From assembly GCF_008727715.1 (NCBI RefSeq), contig NZ_CP044218.1, positions 4,543,501 through 4,607,500 on the forward strand: a stretch of DNA of 64,000 bases, written 5' to 3'. The notes below the pieces were generated by a model. The model did not search any database, was not told where the DNA came from, and saw nothing but the letters and a program-made list of their open reading frames with translations. Numbering within the stretch: the first letter of the stretch is position 1; the number at the start of each line of letters is the position of its first letter. Made by a program: the position numbers and the translations under genes. This stretch comes from Mesorhizobium terrae. Lineage in GTDB: Bacteria; Pseudomonadota; Alphaproteobacteria; Rhizobiales; Rhizobiaceae. Of the stretch, positions 22,007-31,978 are shown piece after piece.

Positions 22007-23449
22007 ATGGCTGACAATTACGACGTCATCATCATCGGTTCCGGTCCGGGTGGCTATATCGCGGCCATCCGCTCGGCGCAGCTCGGCTTCAAGACGGCGA
22101 TCGTCGAGCGCGAGCATCTGGCCGGTATCTGCTCCAACTGGGGCTGTATCCCGACCAAGGCGCTGTTGCGTTCGGCCGAAATCCTCCACTACGCCGAACA
22201 TGCCAAGAATTACGGCCTTAAGCTCGAAGGCACGATCACGCCGGACATCAAGGGTATCGTGGACCGTTCGCGCGGCATCGCCCAGCGCATGAACAATGGC
22301 GTCGGTTTCCTGATGAAGAAGAACAAGGTCGACGTGATCTGGGGTGAAGCCAAGATCACCAAGCCGGGCGAGATCGTCGTTGGCAAGACCTCGAAGAAGC
22401 CGATGGAGCCGATGGGGCCGATTCCGAAGGGCACCAAGGGCGAGGGCACTTATACGGCCACGCACATTGTGATCGCCACGGGTGCGCGGCCGCGCGCGCT
22501 GCCGGGCATCGAGCCGGACGGCAAGCTGATCTGGACCTATTTCGAGGCGATGGTGCCGCCGCAGATGCCGAAATCGCTGCTGGTGATGGGCTCCGGCGCC
22601 ATCGGCATCGAATTCGCCTCCTTCTACCGCACCATGGGTGTCGATGTGACCGTGGTCGAGATCATGCCGCAGATCATGCCGGTCGAAGACGCCGAGATTT
22701 CCACCTGGGCTAAAAAGCAGCTCGAGAAGCAGGGCATGAAGATCCTGCTTGAGACCAAAGTCACCAAGGTTGAGAAGGGCGCTAATTCCGTCACTGCAAC
22801 AGTCGAGGGCAAGGACGGCAAGACACAGACGATTACCGCCGACCGCATGATTTCGGCTGTCGGCGTCCAGTGCAACACCGAGAATCTCGGGCTGGAGACG
22901 GTGGGCGTGAAGATCGATCGTGGCGCCATCGTCATCGACGAATTCTGCCGCACCAATGTTCCAGGTATTTATGCGATCGGCGATGTCGCCGGGCCGCCCA
23001 TGCTGGCACACAAGGCCGAGCACGAGGCCGTTATCTGCATGGAAAAGATCGCGGGCCTTCATGTCCACCCGATGGACAAGCTGAAAATCCCCGGTTGCAC
23101 CTATTGCAGCCCGCAGGTCGCGTCCGTCGGCCTCACCGAGGCCAAGGCCAAGGAGCAGGGCAAGGATATCCGCGTCGGCCGCTTCCAGTTCGTGGCCAAC
23201 GGCAAGGCGGTTGCGCTCGGCGAAGACCAGGGCCTGGTCAAGACGATCTTCGACAAGAAGACCGGGCAGTTGCTCGGTGCCCATATGGTGGGAGCCGAAG
23301 TGACCGAACTCATCCAGGGTTTCGTGGTCGCCATGAACCTGGAAACCACCGAGGAAGAGCTGATGCACACCATCTTCCCTCACCCGACCCTGTCGGAGAC
23401 GATGAAGGAAAGCGTGCTCGATGCCTATGGACGGGTTCTGAACGCGTGA
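22007..23449 (+). CDS. lpdA: Dihydrolipoyl dehydrogenase (E3)
   Basis: A 480-residue FAD flavoprotein that reoxidises dihydrolipoamide with NAD+. The FAD-binding GSGPGGYIAAIRSAQ is at the N-terminus. The redox disulfide is CSNWGC near residues 43-48, the second Rossmann motif GSGAIGIEFASFY lies near 198, and the C-terminal interface motif HPTLSETMKE carries the active-site His. Residues 128-145 hold a short Lys/Pro/Met-rich insertion (SKKPMEPMGPIPKG) seen in some alphaproteobacterial E3s. It is the last enzyme of the pdh block. Confidence 0.97.
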   Translation: MADNYDVIIIGSGPGGYIAAIRSAQLGFKTAIVEREHLAGICSNWGCIPTKALLRSAEILHYAEHAKNYGLKLEGTITPDIKGIVDRSRGIAQRMNNGVGFLMKKNKVDVIWGEAKITKPGEIVVGKTSKKPMEPMGPIPKGTKGEGTYTATHIVIATGARPRALPGIEPDGKLIWTYFEAMVPPQMPKSLLVMGSGAIGIEFASFYRTMGVDVTVVEIMPQIMPVEDAEISTWAKKQLEKQGMKILLETKVTKVEKGANSVTATVEGKDGKTQTITADRMISAVGVQCNTENLGLETVGVKIDRGAIVIDEFCRTNVPGIYAIGDVAGPPMLAHKAEHEAVICMEKIAGLHVHPMDKLKIPGCTYCSPQVASVGLTEAKAKEQGKDIRVGRFQFVANGKAVALGEDQGLVKTIFDKKTGQLLGAHMVGAEVTELIQGFVVAMNLETTEEELMHTIFPHPTLSETMKESVLDAYGRVLNA

Positions 23450-23545
23450 AAAAGCGCTCATCCGCGCTTCTGACCGTGGAACCGGAACGCTGCGGGAAAC
23501 GTTGGCTTATGCGAATTTGTTCGCCAAGCAGCAAGGAGGGTGCAG

Positions 23546-23803
23546 ATGAGCGTCAATGGCGTTGGCTGGATTGCGGCCATCATCATCGGAGGTCTGGCGG
23601 GGTGGCTGGCCGAGATGGTGATGAAGAGCAACACCGGCATTTTCATGAATATCGTTCTGGGCATTGTCGGCGCGGTCGTGCTGAATGCCATCCTACAAGC
23701 GCTGAATCTCGGCGTGTTCGGTGTCGGCTGGGTTGCCTATCTGATCACCGGCTTCATCGGCGCCTGTCTGCTGATCTGGGCCGGCCGCCTCGTGCGGCGC
23801 TGA
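23546..23803 (+). CDS. GlsB/YeaQ/YmgE family small membrane protein
   Basis: An 85-residue protein with three hydrophobic segments and the glycine-rich IIIGGLAGWLAEMVM / MNIVLGIVGAVVLNAI pattern of this stress-linked family, once called transglycosylase-associated. Function is unknown. The ATG at 23546 has a good ribosome site, AAGGAGGG, 7 bases upstream. It stands between lpdA and lipA and is closed by a terminator. Confidence 0.88.
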   Translation: MSVNGVGWIAAIIIGGLAGWLAEMVMKSNTGIFMNIVLGIVGAVVLNAILQALNLGVFGVGWVAYLITGFIGACLLIWAGRLVRR

Positions 23804-23825
23804 ACGCCCACACGATCCGCCATGC

Positions 23826-23864
23826 AAAAAAGGCCGTCGCGGCATGCACAGCGTCGGCCTTTTT
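23826..23864. terminator. Bidirectional-type terminator hairpin
   Basis: AAAAAAGGCCG on the left pairs with CGGCCTTTTT on the right, with inner CGC/GCG pairing. The A-run and T-run on both sides would let it work in either direction. It lies 23 bases past the small membrane protein gene. Confidence 0.85.
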
Positions 23865-23924
23865 CTTTGCCGCGAAAAGTCTTAGATGAAGCGCACAGCG
23901 CTTGCCGCAGGAAACAGGTTTCAG

Positions 23925-24893
23925 ATGGTCACCGTTCTCGATCTCGTCGCCAACAAACCACGTCCCCGTCATCCTGAGAAGGCGCATCGGCCGGACCAGG
24001 AGGTGCTGCGCAAGCCGGACTGGATCCGCGTCAAGGCGCCGGTTTCCAAGGGCTATGCCGAGACGCGCGAGATCGTGAAGTCGCACAAGCTGGTGACCGT
24101 GTGCGAGGAGGCCGGCTGCCCCAATATCGGCGAATGCTGGGAAAAGAAGCACGCCACATTCATGATCATGGGCGAGATCTGCACGCGGGCATGCGCCTTC
24201 TGCAATGTCGCCACCGGCATTCCGACCGCGCTCGACGCAGACGAGCCGAACCGCGTGGCTCAGGCCGTCAAGACGATGGGCCTGACCCATGTTGTCATTA
24301 CATCGGTCGACCGCGACGATCTGGCCGACGGCGGCGCCCAGCATTTTGCCGAGGTCATCCAGGCCATTCGCGCCGCAGCACCGACCACGACCATCGAAAT
24401 TCTGACCCCGGATTTCCTGCGCAAGGAAGGCGCACTGGAGATCGTCGTGGCGGCCAGACCCGACGTCTTCAACCACAATCTGGAGACAGTGCCGTCCAAC
24501 TATCTGACGGTGCGCCCCGGTGCGCGCTATTTTCACTCGATCCGGCTTCTGCAGCGCGTGAAGGAGCTTGATCCGTCAATCTTCACCAAGTCCGGCATCA
24601 TGGTCGGGCTCGGCGAGGAGCGTAACGAAGTACTGCAATTGATGGATGACCTGCGCTCGGCCGACGTCGACTTCATGACCATCGGCCAATATTTGCAACC
24701 GTCGAAGAAGCACCATCCGGTGAAGAGCTTCGTCACGCCGGAAGAATTCCAGTCCTATGCCATCGTCGGCAAGAGCAAGGGCTTTCTTCTCATGGCTTCG
24801 AGCCCGCTGACGCGTTCCTCGCACCACGCTGGCGAGGATTTCGCCCGCCTGCGCGCGGCACGCGAGGAGCAGCTCAAGAAATCCGCTCAATAA
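23925..24893 (+). CDS. lipA: Lipoyl synthase
   Basis: A 322-residue radical-SAM enzyme that inserts two sulfurs into octanoyl groups on lipoyl domains. The auxiliary-cluster cysteines are in [12 protein letters not shown] and the radical-SAM motif is CTRACAFC; the C-terminal [15 protein letters not shown] carries the conserved RSSxxA/H region. It supplies the cofactor for the lipoyl domains encoded just upstream in pdhB and pdhC. ATG 23925 gives the usual N-terminus. Confidence 0.97.
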   Translation: MVTVLDLVANKPRPRHPEKAHRPDQEVLRKPDWIRVKAPVSKGYAETREIVKSHKLVTVCEEAGCPNIGECWEKKHATFMIMGEICTRACAFCNVATGIPTALDADEPNRVAQAVKTMGLTHVVITSVDRDDLADGGAQHFAEVIQAIRAAAPTTTIEILTPDFLRKEGALEIVVAARPDVFNHNLETVPSNYLTVRPGARYFHSIRLLQRVKELDPSIFTKSGIMVGLGEERNEVLQLMDDLRSADVDFMTIGQYLQPSKKHHPVKSFVTPEEFQSYAIVGKSKGFLLMASSPLTRSSHHAGEDFARLRAAREEQLKKSAQ

Positions 24894-24902
24894 GCCGGTT
24901 TC

Positions 24903-25361
24903 ATGCCGAAATTCGAGGCGACGCGGCGTGTATCGCACAGTCCGGACCAGATGTTCGCGCTGGTCGCTGACGTTGAGCAGTATCCGCAATTCCTGCCGCT
25001 GTGCGAGGCGCTTTCGGTTCGCTCGCGACGCGAGCGTGACGGGCGTACCGTTCTGATCGCCGATATGAGCATCGGCTACAAGGCCATTCGCGAGACGTTT
25101 ACCACCCAGGTGTTGCTCAAGCCGGACGAGCACATCATCGATGTGAAATACATCGACGGCCCGTTCAAATATCTGAGCAACATTTGGGGCTTCGAGCCGG
25201 CCAGCGACGGTTGTTTCGTCCGATTCTTCATCGACTACGAGTTCAAGAGCCGCATTTTGGGCGTGATGATGGGCACGATGTTCGACCGTGCCTTCCGCAT
25301 GTTTTCCGAGGCGTTCGAGAAGCGCGCCGATGTAATTTACGGACGAAATCCTCCCGCCTGA
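24903..25361 (+). CDS. RatA/Coq10-like START-domain protein
   Basis: A 152-residue single-domain protein of the polyketide-cyclase/START type. Typical features are the N-terminal VSHSPDQMFALVADVEQYPQFLP, a central FKYLSNIWGFEP and a C-terminal amphipathic helix (AFRMFSEAFEKRADVIYG). Members are named RatA (ribosome association) or Coq10 (ubiquinone binding); the alphaproteobacterial proteins are thought to help ubiquinone function. It follows lipA by 9 bases. Confidence 0.9.
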   Translation: MPKFEATRRVSHSPDQMFALVADVEQYPQFLPLCEALSVRSRRERDGRTVLIADMSIGYKAIRETFTTQVLLKPDEHIIDVKYIDGPFKYLSNIWGFEPASDGCFVRFFIDYEFKSRILGVMMGTMFDRAFRMFSEAFEKRADVIYGRNPPA

Positions 25362-25401
25362 AAAGCTGAAGCCCCTCGGCGATCCCTACAGGAGACCACC
25401 C

Positions 25402-26361
25402 TTGGTCAAGATAGCCGGTCTTGCCGTTGCCGTCGCTTTGCTTGCCGTCTCGCTGCCGGCTCGAGCCGAGAAGCCCCGCAATTTCATCTATACGAGTGCA
25501 GGCGATCTCGATGAGGCGATGAATGTAATTAGTCGGCAAGATATAGAAGGGGCGCAAATCGTCTACAATTGGCGGGCGTTGGAGCCGGAGAAGGACAAGT
25601 ATGATTTCTCCGCGATCGAAAAGGACCTTGCCGCTCTCGATGGTCTGAAAAAGAAGCTTTTCATCCAGATCCAGGACCGTTTTTTCGAACCAGATGCGAA
25701 ATACGTCCCCGGCTATCTGATGAGCGATCCGGCGTATGGTGGCGGTTTGTCTCCGCAATTCGACAATCCGGGCGAAAACAAGCCAATTGGATCCGGCTGG
25801 GTGGCGCAACAGTGGAACCCCGCCGTTCGCCAACGGTATCAGGCATTGCTCGCGGCTCTTGCAGCGCGCTTCGACGGTCGGGTTTTCGGCGTGAACCTGC
25901 CGGAAACCGCTATCGACCTCGACGAAAAAGCGCCGCCCAAAGGCTTCAGTTGCGACAATTACTTTGCCGGCGAATTAGAAAACCTGTCTTTTGCGCGAAA
26001 AGCGTTCACCAAGTCGCATGTGGTGCAATATGTGAATTTCTGGCCATGCGAATGGGACAATGATCACAATTACATGGGGCGTATGTTTGAATTCGCCAGC
26101 GCCAATGGCGTCGGGCTCGGCGGTCCCGACATCGTCCCAGGCCGCAAGGCGCAGATGAAGAACTCCTATCCGTTCTTCAACAAATACAAGGGGAAACTGT
26201 CGCTTGTCGCCATGGCGGTGCAGGAACCGACTTTAACCTACAAAAACCCGAAAACCCACAAGCCGTTCAGCAAGGGCGAGTTCGCGCGCTTTGCAGAAGA
26301 TTATCTTGGCGCCGACATCATCTTCTGGAGTACCGCCACGCCTTGGCTGAAGACGAAGTAG
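25402..26361 (+). CDS. Secreted glycoside-hydrolase-like (alpha/beta-barrel) protein of unknown function
   Basis: A 319-residue protein starting at TTG with a good ribosome site (AGGAG, 7 bases upstream) and a signal peptide of about 22 residues ending PARA. I do not recognise a characterised homologue. The pattern VYNWRALEPEKDKYDFSAI at 54-72 is like the W-x-x-lEP-x-x-x-x-yDFs segment of clan GH-A glycosidases. Glu168 (GVNLPETA) and Glu275 (AVQEP) are placed where the acid/base and nucleophile of such a barrel would be. Function is inference only. Cys184 and Cys216 might form a disulfide. Confidence 0.65.
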   Translation: MVKIAGLAVAVALLAVSLPARAEKPRNFIYTSAGDLDEAMNVISRQDIEGAQIVYNWRALEPEKDKYDFSAIEKDLAALDGLKKKLFIQIQDRFFEPDAKYVPGYLMSDPAYGGGLSPQFDNPGENKPIGSGWVAQQWNPAVRQRYQALLAALAARFDGRVFGVNLPETAIDLDEKAPPKGFSCDNYFAGELENLSFARKAFTKSHVVQYVNFWPCEWDNDHNYMGRMFEFASANGVGLGGPDIVPGRKAQMKNSYPFFNKYKGKLSLVAMAVQEPTLTYKNPKTHKPFSKGEFARFAEDYLGADIIFWSTATPWLKTK

Positions 26362-26364
26362 GCT

Positions 26365-26853
26365 TCAGACAGCGAGCGCCTTCAATCCCATCTCAAGAGC
26401 GTGCCTGACGGTCTCGCGGCGGATGAAGTCGCGGCCGCGATTGTCGAAGATGCGCTGTTCGGCGACTGCGGGGCGGCCAGACAGCGCCATCCCGAACCAG
26501 ACTAGTCCAACCGGCTTTTCCAGCGAACCGCCGTCCGGCCCGGCAATACCGGTGACGGCAAGGGTGATGCCGGCCCGCGATCGGGCGAGCGCACCGGCGG
26601 CCATTTCCCGCGCGGTTTCGGCCGAAACGGCGCCAAAGGCCCGCAATGTTGCCGGCTCGACGCCCAACATGTCCATCTTGGCCTCGTTCGAGTAGGTGAC
26701 GAAACCGCGATCGACCACCGTGGAAGAGCCGGCAATATCGGTCAGATGCGCAACGATCATGCCGCCGGTGCAGCTTTCGGCCGTTGCCGCCATGATCCCG
26801 CGCGCCGCGCAGGTTTTCAGGAAACGATCGGCGAGTTCGGTGAGGTCGTTCAT
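26365..26853 (-). CDS. CinA C-terminal-type nicotinamide-nucleotide amidohydrolase
   Basis: A 162-residue stand-alone CinA C-terminal domain (PncC-like), which deamidates nicotinamide mononucleotide in NAD salvage. The signatures [16 protein letters not shown] near residue 24 and [23 protein letters not shown] near 97 are present. There is no N-terminal molybdopterin-binding COG1058 domain. It overlaps the ispDF stop by ATGA (26850-26853), so it is the second gene of that unit. Confidence 0.92.
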   Translation of the reverse strand: MNDLTELADRFLKTCAARGIMAATAESCTGGMIVAHLTDIAGSSTVVDRGFVTYSNEAKMDMLGVEPATLRAFGAVSAETAREMAAGALARSRAGITLAVTGIAGPDGGSLEKPVGLVWFGMALSGRPAVAEQRIFDNRGRDFIRRETVRHALEMGLKALAV

Positions 26854-28079
26854 TCCGGTACTTCTCCGGGATAGACGACACTTGCCGTGGCGATTGCCGC
26901 TATGCCTTCCTGTCGCCCGACAAAACCAAGTTTCTCATTGGTTGTCGCCTTGATCGAGACGCGTTCGGGCGAGATGCCAAGCATATTGGACAAAGCCGCC
27001 GTCATCGCCTCGCGATGTGGGCCGACGCGGGGCGCCTCGCAGATCAGCGTGATATCGGCATTGGCGATGCGGCCGCCATGTGTGCGTACCAGCCTGGCGG
27101 CGTGCTCTACGAACAGGCGCGAGGCGGCACCCTTCCACTGGGGGTCGGAAGGCGGGAAATGCGTGCCGATATCGCCGGCACCGCAGGTGGCGAGCAGCGC
27201 GTCGGTCAAGGCATGCAGGCCGACATCGGCATCGGAATGGCCAGACAGCTTGCGATCATGCGGGATGGCGACGCCACAGAGCATGACATGATCTCCCGGC
27301 TCGAAGGCGTGGACATCGTAGCCGTTGCCGGTGCGGATGTCGGGAAAGTTCGACCGTTCGCCGTGAATCCTCTGATCCGCCATCGCGATATCCCGTGCCC
27401 AGGTGAGTTTGACGTTGTCCGGCGAGCCGGCGACGATCTTGACCGGGATGCGCGCCCATTCGGCTATCGCTGCATCGTCGGTGAAATCACTGCGGCCGGC
27501 CTGATGTGCTCTTTCATGCGCTTCGAGGATCGGCCGGAAAGGAAATCCCTGCGGCGTCTGCGCGGCATGGAGGCCAGCGCGCGGCACCGTCTCGCCGATG
27601 GTGCCGTCGCGGCCCTCGCGTTTCAGCGTATCGGCCACGGGCAAGGCCGGCAGCGCGCCCTGGTTGGCGCCGATGACGTCAATCACCCTGTCGATCAGGT
27701 CCGCATCGCAGAACGGTCGCACCGCGTCGTGGATGAGAACCCTGTCTGGCGCCTGCGCTGCCAGTTCCAAAAGACCGAGACGTACTGAATCCTGTCTTGT
27801 CGGACCGCCGGTGACGATTGCGACCCGTTCGAGGTTGTCGCCTATCGCCTTGCGCAGCAACTCCTGGTCGTCGCCATGAATCACGACCACCACCTGGCCG
27901 ACTTGCGGATGCGCAAGAAAGGTCTCCAGCGTATGGGCAAGGATGGCGCGGCCGCCGATGCGGCGGTACTGCTTGGGCCCCTCGGCCTGCCCGGCGCGTT
28001 CGCCGCGGCCTGCCGCCACGATGACGGCGGCAACACGGCGATCTGTGGCGACAGCCTTGATTGCGCTCGGTTCCTTCAT
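26850..28079 (-). CDS. ispDF: Bifunctional IspD/IspF (MEP-pathway isoprenoid synthesis)
   Basis: A 409-residue fusion. The N-terminal half is the cytidylyltransferase IspD ([14 protein letters not shown] and HDAVRPF). The C-terminal half, from about residue 245, is MECDP synthase IspF ([12 protein letters not shown] with the metal ligands, then [19 protein letters not shown]). It catalyses two non-consecutive steps of the methylerythritol phosphate pathway. The fusion is known in many alphaproteobacteria. ATG 28079 is chosen because the frame upstream is not family-like. Divergent from dusB. Confidence 0.96.
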   Translation of the reverse strand: MKEPSAIKAVATDRRVAAVIVAAGRGERAGQAEGPKQYRRIGGRAILAHTLETFLAHPQVGQVVVVIHGDDQELLRKAIGDNLERVAIVTGGPTRQDSVRLGLLELAAQAPDRVLIHDAVRPFCDADLIDRVIDVIGANQGALPALPVADTLKREGRDGTIGETVPRAGLHAAQTPQGFPFRPILEAHERAHQAGRSDFTDDAAIAEWARIPVKIVAGSPDNVKLTWARDIAMADQRIHGERSNFPDIRTGNGYDVHAFEPGDHVMLCGVAIPHDRKLSGHSDADVGLHALTDALLATCGAGDIGTHFPPSDPQWKGAASRLFVEHAARLVRTHGGRIANADITLICEAPRVGPHREAMTAALSNMLGISPERVSIKATTNEKLGFVGRQEGIAAIATASVVYPGEVPE

Positions 28080-28218
28080 GCGCAGACGCTTAGTCGTGGG
28101 CGGCGCGGAAGGCCAGCATTTTCCCAAATAAGCCGCAATGCATGTTCATTCTGCATTGCACAATCATTCCGATCTGGCTAGGGAATAGGCAACACTAGAT
28201 ATTGCTTGGTTTTTGTGC

Positions 28219-29247
28219 ATGACCAATCCTGAGAAACTCGCCTTGCCGCTCGATGTGGGTGGGGTGGAGTTGCGCAATCGCATCTTCCTGGCGCCCATGT
28301 CCGGCATCACCGACGAGCCGTTCCGCAAACGCGCTTATGCGCATGGGGCCGGCCTTGTGGTTTCGGAGATGGTTGCCAGTGGCGAACTGGCGCGGGGCAG
28401 GGCCGGATTCGACCTGCGCATTCGCCATTCCGGCCTGCCTGTACACATGGTGCAACTCGCCGGACGCGAGGCGGCTCACATGGCTGAGGCCGCACGGATC
28501 GCTGCCGGCGAAGGCGCCGACATCATCGACATCAATATGGGCTGTCCGGCGAAGAAGGTGACCGGCGGCTATGCCGGCTCGGCGCTGATGCGCGATCTCG
28601 ATCACGCATTGACCTTGATTGAAGCCGTCATCGGCGCGGTCGAGGTGCCGGTGACCGTCAAGATGCGGCTCGGCTGGGACGAAGACGCGCTGAACGCGCC
28701 GATGCTGGCACGGCGCGCCGAACAGGCCGGCGTCAGGATGGTGACGGTGCACGGCCGCACACGCTGCCAGTTCTACCAGGGCAAAGCAGATTGGCGCGCG
28801 ATCGCCCGCGTGAAAGATGCCGTATCGATCCCCGTCGTCGCCAATGGCGATGTTGCCTCACCAGCCGATGCGGCAGTGATCCTCGACCAGTCGGGCGCCG
28901 ATGCGGTCATGGTCGGTCGCGCTCATTATGGCGCGCCGTGGACGGCCGGCGCACTCGCCGCTGTCGCAAGTGGTGGCGAATCCGTGAGCTTGCCGGGGAG
29001 TGCCGCGGAACTTGGCGAATATGTCGTCGCGCACTACGAGGATATGCTGGCGCATTATGGCATCGAAAGCGGATTGAGGCAGGCCCGGAAACATCTCGGC
29101 TGGTATCTTGATCGACACGCCGCTGCGTCTGCTGCCGACCTGCGCAAGGATATCCTCACCAGCTTCGAACCCGAGCGCGTCATCGCCTTGTTGCGTGAGG
29201 CGTTTGCGCGCGACAGCGAAGTCGAAGCGATCAGGAGCGCGGCATGA
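28219..29247 (+). CDS. dusB: tRNA-dihydrouridine synthase (DusB, formerly NifR3)
   Basis: A 342-residue FMN enzyme that reduces uridines in the tRNA D-loop. Motifs: [17 protein letters not shown] near residue 25, the catalytic Cys in [19 protein letters not shown] near 110, [13 protein letters not shown] near 178 and [10 protein letters not shown] near 232. It is the first gene of the dusB-ntrB-ntrC unit, an arrangement known since NifR3 of Rhodobacter. Its stop overlaps ntrB by ATGA. Confidence 0.96.
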   Translation: MTNPEKLALPLDVGGVELRNRIFLAPMSGITDEPFRKRAYAHGAGLVVSEMVASGELARGRAGFDLRIRHSGLPVHMVQLAGREAAHMAEAARIAAGEGADIIDINMGCPAKKVTGGYAGSALMRDLDHALTLIEAVIGAVEVPVTVKMRLGWDEDALNAPMLARRAEQAGVRMVTVHGRTRCQFYQGKADWRAIARVKDAVSIPVVANGDVASPADAAVILDQSGADAVMVGRAHYGAPWTAGALAAVASGGESVSLPGSAAELGEYVVAHYEDMLAHYGIESGLRQARKHLGWYLDRHAAASAADLRKDILTSFEPERVIALLREAFARDSEVEAIRSAA

Positions 29248-30386
29248 CCGTTGCGATGGCTCCAGTCGCGGACATGGCCGATGCCGCGCAGATCCTGCTC
29301 AACACCATCCGCCGTCCGGTGATCATGGTGGGGCCGGAAGGCCATATCACCTATGCCAACGCCGATGCCGAGGACTTCTTCCGCTCCAGTGCGACCATGC
29401 TGGCGCGCAATACGCTGGCCAAATTGATTCCCTTCGGCAGCCCGCTACTAACCCTGGTCGACCAGGTTCGAGAACGGCATGCGCCGGTCAACGAATACCG
29501 AGTGGATGTGTCTTCGCCGCGCCTCGGCATCGAGAAGATCGTCGACCTTTACGCGGCGCCGGTGCCGGAATTCCCGGATTCCGTCGTCGTGATGTTCCAG
29601 GAACGCTCGATGGCCGACAAGATCGATCGGCAGATGACGCATCGCGGGGCTGCCCGTTCGGTTACCGGCCTTGCCGCCATGCTGGCGCACGAGATCAAGA
29701 ACCCGTTGTCCGGCATCCGCGGCGCTGCCCAATTGCTTGAACTTTCCGCCTCCGACGAGGATCGGGCGTTGACCCGGCTGATCACCGACGAAACCGATCG
29801 TATCGTGTCGCTGGTCGACCGCATGGAGGTGTTTTCGGACGAGCGGCCGATCGACCGTTATCCCGTCAACATCCATGTCGTGCTCGATCATGTGAAGGCG
29901 ATCGCCCGGAACGGTTTTGCCAACCGGATCAAGATCATGGAAGACTATGATCCATCGCTTCCTTCGGTCTACGGCAATCGTGATCAGCTCATCCAGGTGT
30001 TCCTGAACCTGGTCAAGAACGCGGCCGAAGCGGTCGGTTCCGACCCGCTCGGCGAGATCACGCTGACGACGGCGTTCCGCCCCGGCATTCGCATGTCGGT
30101 GCCAGGTACGCAGGATCGCGTGTCGCTGCCGCTGGAATTCTGCGTGCACGACAACGGTTCCGGCGTCTCGGAAGACATCCTGCCGATCCTGTTCGACCCG
30201 TTCATCACCACAAAACCGAATGGTTCGGGGCTCGGTCTGGCGCTGGTTGCCAAGATCGTCGGCGAGCACGGCGGCATCATCGAATGCGATTCGACGCCGC
30301 GCGGCACCACGTTTCGCGTGCTGTTGCCAGTCTGGAAAGACCCGGCGCCGGAAATGCATGACGACGAAGGAGATCACCGCATATGA
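29244..30386 (+). CDS. ntrB: Nitrogen regulation sensor histidine kinase NtrB
   Basis: A 380-residue soluble kinase. An N-terminal PAS domain (about 12-110), a DHp domain with the phospho-acceptor His in [15 protein letters not shown] near 150 and a HATPase domain with N-box [10 protein letters not shown] and G-boxes DNGSGV and GSGLGLALV. NtrB phosphorylates NtrC when nitrogen is short, under control of PII protein. It overlaps both dusB and ntrC by 4 bases, so the three are tightly coupled. Confidence 0.96.
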   Translation: MTVAMAPVADMADAAQILLNTIRRPVIMVGPEGHITYANADAEDFFRSSATMLARNTLAKLIPFGSPLLTLVDQVRERHAPVNEYRVDVSSPRLGIEKIVDLYAAPVPEFPDSVVVMFQERSMADKIDRQMTHRGAARSVTGLAAMLAHEIKNPLSGIRGAAQLLELSASDEDRALTRLITDETDRIVSLVDRMEVFSDERPIDRYPVNIHVVLDHVKAIARNGFANRIKIMEDYDPSLPSVYGNRDQLIQVFLNLVKNAAEAVGSDPLGEITLTTAFRPGIRMSVPGTQDRVSLPLEFCVHDNGSGVSEDILPILFDPFITTKPNGSGLGLALVAKIVGEHGGIIECDSTPRGTTFRVLLPVWKDPAPEMHDDEGDHRI

Positions 30387-31843
30387 CCGCTCGCGGCACC
30401 ATTCTTGTCGCCGACGACGATGCGGCGATCCGCACCGTGCTCAACCAGGCGCTGTCGCGCGCCGGCCATGAAGTGCGGGTTACGTCCAATGCCTCGACCT
30501 TGTGGCGCTGGGTGGCTGCGGGCGAGGGCGACATCGTCGTCACCGACGTGGTCATGCCCGATGAGAATGCCTTCGACATGCTGCCACGCATCAAGAAGGC
30601 GCGGCCAGAACTGCCGGTTATCGTCATGAGCGCGCAGAACACTTTCATGACCGCTATCCGTGCTTCCGAGACAGGCGCCTACGAATACCTGCCGAAGCCG
30701 TTCGACCTGACCGAGCTGCTTAACATCGTGGGCCGGGCGCTCGCCGAACCGCGCCGTCCGAAGGCTGATATTCGACCGGAGGAGCAACCCGAGACCATGC
30801 CGCTGGTTGGTCGTTCGGCCGCCATGCAAGACATCTACCGCATGCTGGCGCGCATGATGCAGACGGACCTTACGGTGATGATCAGCGGCGAATCGGGCAC
30901 CGGCAAGGAGTTGGTCGCGCGTGCGCTACACGAATATGGGCGTCGCAGAGGCGGGCCGTTTGTTGCCATCAACATGGCGGCGATCCCGCGCGACCTGATT
31001 GAATCCGAATTGTTCGGTCACGAGAAGGGCGCCTTTACCGGAGCGCAGAACCGCTCCACCGGCCGCTTCGAACAGGCTGAGGGCGGCACGCTGTTCCTGG
31101 ACGAGATCGGCGACATGCCGATGGAGGCACAGACCAGGCTGCTGCGTGTTTTGCAGCAGGGCGAATACACGACCGTTGGCGGACGCACGCCGATCAAGAC
31201 GGACGTGCGCATCGTTGCTGCCACCAACAAGGATTTGCGCACGCTGATCAATCAAGGCCTGTTCCGCGAGGATTTGTTCTATCGCCTCAATGTCGTGCCG
31301 TTGCGGCTTCCCGGCCTGCGCGAACGCGCCGAGGACATTCCGGACCTGGTACGGCATTTCTTCAAGCTTGGCGCCAAGGAAGGCTTGCAGACCAAGCGCA
31401 TCGTGCCCGCCGGCATCGAGCTGATGAAGCGTTATCCTTGGCCGGGCAATGTACGCGAGTTGGAAAACCTGGTGCGCCGGTTGGCAGCACTTTATCCGCA
31501 GGATGAGATTTCCGCCGAAATCATCGAAGCCGAGCTCAAGACGGCGGAAGCGCCAGTTGTGCCCAGCGCCAACGCGCTGATCCCCGACGACCTGTCGATC
31601 AGCCAGGCGGTGGAGCACTATCTGCAGCGCTATTTCGCCTCTTTCGGCGATGAATTGCCGCCGCCTGGCCTCTACCAGCGCATCCTCGAAGAAATGGAGC
31701 ACCCGTTGGTCTTGGCCGCGATGACAGCGACGCGCGGCAACCAGATCCGTGCCGCCGACCTGCTCGGCCTCAATCGCAACACGTTGCGCAAGAAGATCCG
31801 GGACCTCGGCGTCAACGTTTATCGCGGATCGCGACCGAACTGA
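30383..31843 (+). CDS. ntrC: Nitrogen regulation response regulator NtrC
   Basis: A 486-residue sigma-54 activator. The receiver domain has Asp55 in VVTDVVMPD. The AAA+ domain shows Walker A GESGTGKE at 169-176, the sigma-54-contact loop GAFTGA at 216-221 and Walker [10 protein letters not shown] Fis-type helix-turn-helix closes the protein ([23 protein letters not shown]). It activates glnA, amtB/glnK and similar promoters in nitrogen limitation. Confidence 0.97.
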   Translation: MTARGTILVADDDAAIRTVLNQALSRAGHEVRVTSNASTLWRWVAAGEGDIVVTDVVMPDENAFDMLPRIKKARPELPVIVMSAQNTFMTAIRASETGAYEYLPKPFDLTELLNIVGRALAEPRRPKADIRPEEQPETMPLVGRSAAMQDIYRMLARMMQTDLTVMISGESGTGKELVARALHEYGRRRGGPFVAINMAAIPRDLIESELFGHEKGAFTGAQNRSTGRFEQAEGGTLFLDEIGDMPMEAQTRLLRVLQQGEYTTVGGRTPIKTDVRIVAATNKDLRTLINQGLFREDLFYRLNVVPLRLPGLRERAEDIPDLVRHFFKLGAKEGLQTKRIVPAGIELMKRYPWPGNVRELENLVRRLAALYPQDEISAEIIEAELKTAEAPVVPSANALIPDDLSISQAVEHYLQRYFASFGDELPPPGLYQRILEEMEHPLVLAAMTATRGNQIRAADLLGLNRNTLRKKIRDLGVNVYRGSRPN

Positions 31844-31860
31844 TCGCGGCGAAATCCCGC

Positions 31861-31879
31861 CGTCGCGAGCTTCGCGACG
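31861..31879. terminator. Hairpin after ntrC
   Basis: CGTCGCGA (31861-31868) pairs perfectly with TCGCGACG (31872-31879) over a 3-base loop, 17 bases past the ntrC stop. No T-run follows, so it may only slow or protect the transcript; ntrYX could still be partly read through. Confidence 0.45.
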
Positions 31880-31935
31880 ACGCAAACAAATTTCGGTTGA
31901 TGAGGTGCCGAAAGATTTTTGTGATCGGGCGTCTT

Positions 31936-31964
31936 GTTGCATATTCGCCACAATGCGTTGCATA
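31936..31964. promoter_or_regulatory. Pair of GTTGCATA direct repeats upstream of ntrY
   Basis: GTTGCATA occurs at 31936-31943 and again at 31957-31964, exactly 21 bases apart (two helical turns), ending 14 bases before the ntrY ATG. Repeats on one face of the helix suggest a binding site for a regulator. No known operator was recognised. Confidence 0.4.
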
Positions 31965-31978
31965 GATGCGACGCAATC

